Shown here: positions 63,283 to 64,000 of the stretch, in pieces | Layout: each line of letters starts with the position of its first letter | Position numbering within the stretch: the first letter of the stretch is position 1 | The notes under the pieces: model-generated | What the model was told of the DNA's origin: nothing | Database searches by the model: none | The model's input: only the letters and a program-made list of their open reading frames with translations | Position numbers and translations under genes: made by a program | Source of the DNA: Entamoeba histolytica HM-1:IMSS | Taxonomy: Eukaryota > Evosea > Mastigamoebida > Endamoebidae | Assembly (NCBI RefSeq): GCF_000208925.1 | Contig: NW_001914864.1 | Span: 121,631 to 185,630 of the forward strand | Direction: 5' to 3' | DNA length: 64,000 nucleotides

Positions 63283-63635
63283 TATTTAATTATTATTTTT
63301 TCTTTGAAATTATTAGCTTCTAACATGAAAATTATTACAATAAATAGTATTGATATTGCAATTTGTTTTATCTATAGAATGATAATCTTATGTGGTTTTA
63401 TATGTTTCATTGAAAGAATATAAGTTAAATAATGTATATTTCATAGGGCAACGAAAAAAAGCAAATAATTGAAAAAGAAGAGAATGAATGATATAAAAGA
63501 ATAAAAAGAAAGTAAGAAGTAGAATATGATGAAGAAAGAATAAAAGTAGAAAGGAGAGAATATAAAAAGAAAGAAGATAAAGTGTAATAAAACAAAAGAG
63601 ATGATAAAAGAAGAAAAGAAAGAAAAAAAATAAAG

Positions 63636-63745
63636 GATGCAAATTTTATTGAAACAAATAAAAAAAGCGCAAAATTTAATGATGCAAAAATTAATGATGC
63701 AAAATATTTAGCAACATATTTTATTGATGCAAAATATTTTGAAAT
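63636..63745. repeat. Short direct repeats of GATGCAAA
   Basis: GATGCAAA occurs at 63636, 63681, 63696 and 63726, the last two as GATGCAAAATATTT. Spacing is irregular (15-45 bases), so it is a loose cluster rather than a regular array. Confidence 0.6.
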
Positions 63746-64000
63746 AAAAATAAATCATCATTTGATATTATTATTATATTTGATAATAAATTATATTATA
63801 TATTAAATACATCATATTTCTTTGTTCTTTCTTTTATTTTTATTATTTCATCTATTACATTATTATTCATTCATTTATTATTCATATTTCATTTATTAAA
63901 TAAAATGAAAATGAAATTGTAAAATATCAATTAAATATTCATGAATAATTTATTAATATTTAATAATTGAAATAACAAATAATAATGTAACAATAATGAT

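Larger units (their letters stand above)
62764..64000. other. AT-rich intergenic region with short repeats, no gene seen
   Basis: More than 1.2 kb without a supported gene. It includes an inverted repeat (63208-63282) and short direct repeats of GATGCAAAAT type (63636-63745). A long A/G-rich stretch lies at about 63,460-63,640. Confidence 0.5.

Noticed and set aside
1..64000. CRISPR arrays, tRNA arrays, rRNA genes and viral or toxin genes
   Set aside because: No regularly spaced repeats, no tRNA-like T-loop sequences and no rRNA segments were recognised; nothing resembled viral or toxin genes.

Overview
The window looks like nuclear DNA of an Entamoeba species, probably of the E. histolytica/dispar group. 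The composition is very AT-rich. Genes are short and closely packed, often convergent with gaps of 40-140 bases. Introns are 43-68 bases and start GTTTG. The gene content fits: pyruvate:ferredoxin oxidoreductase, BspA-type leucine-rich repeat proteins, CXXC-rich surface proteins, TLDc-family proteins and an AAAP amino-acid permease. Species assignment is inference; family recognition is from memory, with no database search.

Layout. 1-3.7 kb: a large CXXC-rich secreted or receptor protein (minus strand) running off the left edge. 4.2-7.6 kb: Pol III subunit RPC25, a Wntless/TMEM181-like 7-TM protein and a two-LIM protein. 10.3-13.8 kb: a forkhead-like small protein, a possible FAAP24/SPO16-like protein, one member of an undescribed two-repeat family and a spliced CHID1-like secreted protein. 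15.4-21.6 kb: an amino-acid permease, an NT-C2/DIL protein and a calcineurin-like phosphatase. 23.2-28.9 kb: an LRR protein, cofactor-independent phosphoglycerate mutase and a GPC1-type acyltransferase. 30.9-34.3 kb: the second two-repeat protein and a five-exon CXXC-rich type I membrane protein. 34.9-35.7 kb: a decayed non-LTR retrotransposon end. 35.9-42.6 kb: a TFIIB-like factor, a TLDc protein, RIO1 kinase, a small membrane protein, an unrecognised four-exon gene and a Cdc20-like WD protein. 45.4-50 kb: calcineurin A, a RING/UBR-box protein, a TLDc protein and an inositol phosphate kinase. 50.3-59.9 kb: PFOR and two BspA-type LRR proteins. 60-64 kb: a Ser/Pro-rich small ORF, a divergent Ras-like GTPase, a TLDc pseudogene and empty AT-rich sequence.

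Several genes are not visible as single ORFs. I rebuilt nine spliced genes with 17 introns by joining reading frames at GTTTG...TAG/AAG sites. In every case the joined frame is open and ends at a stop codon, and usually it restores a family motif. This gave complete RPC25, the seventh helix of the 7-TM protein, the CHID1-like fold, the calcineurin autoinhibitory tail and a Ras-like GTPase. Functional links in the window are mostly housekeeping: glycolysis to acetyl-CoA (iPGM and PFOR), Pol II and Pol III transcription, Ca2+/phosphatase signalling and the cell surface. No operons or arrays are present, and neighbouring genes show no obvious shared pathway.
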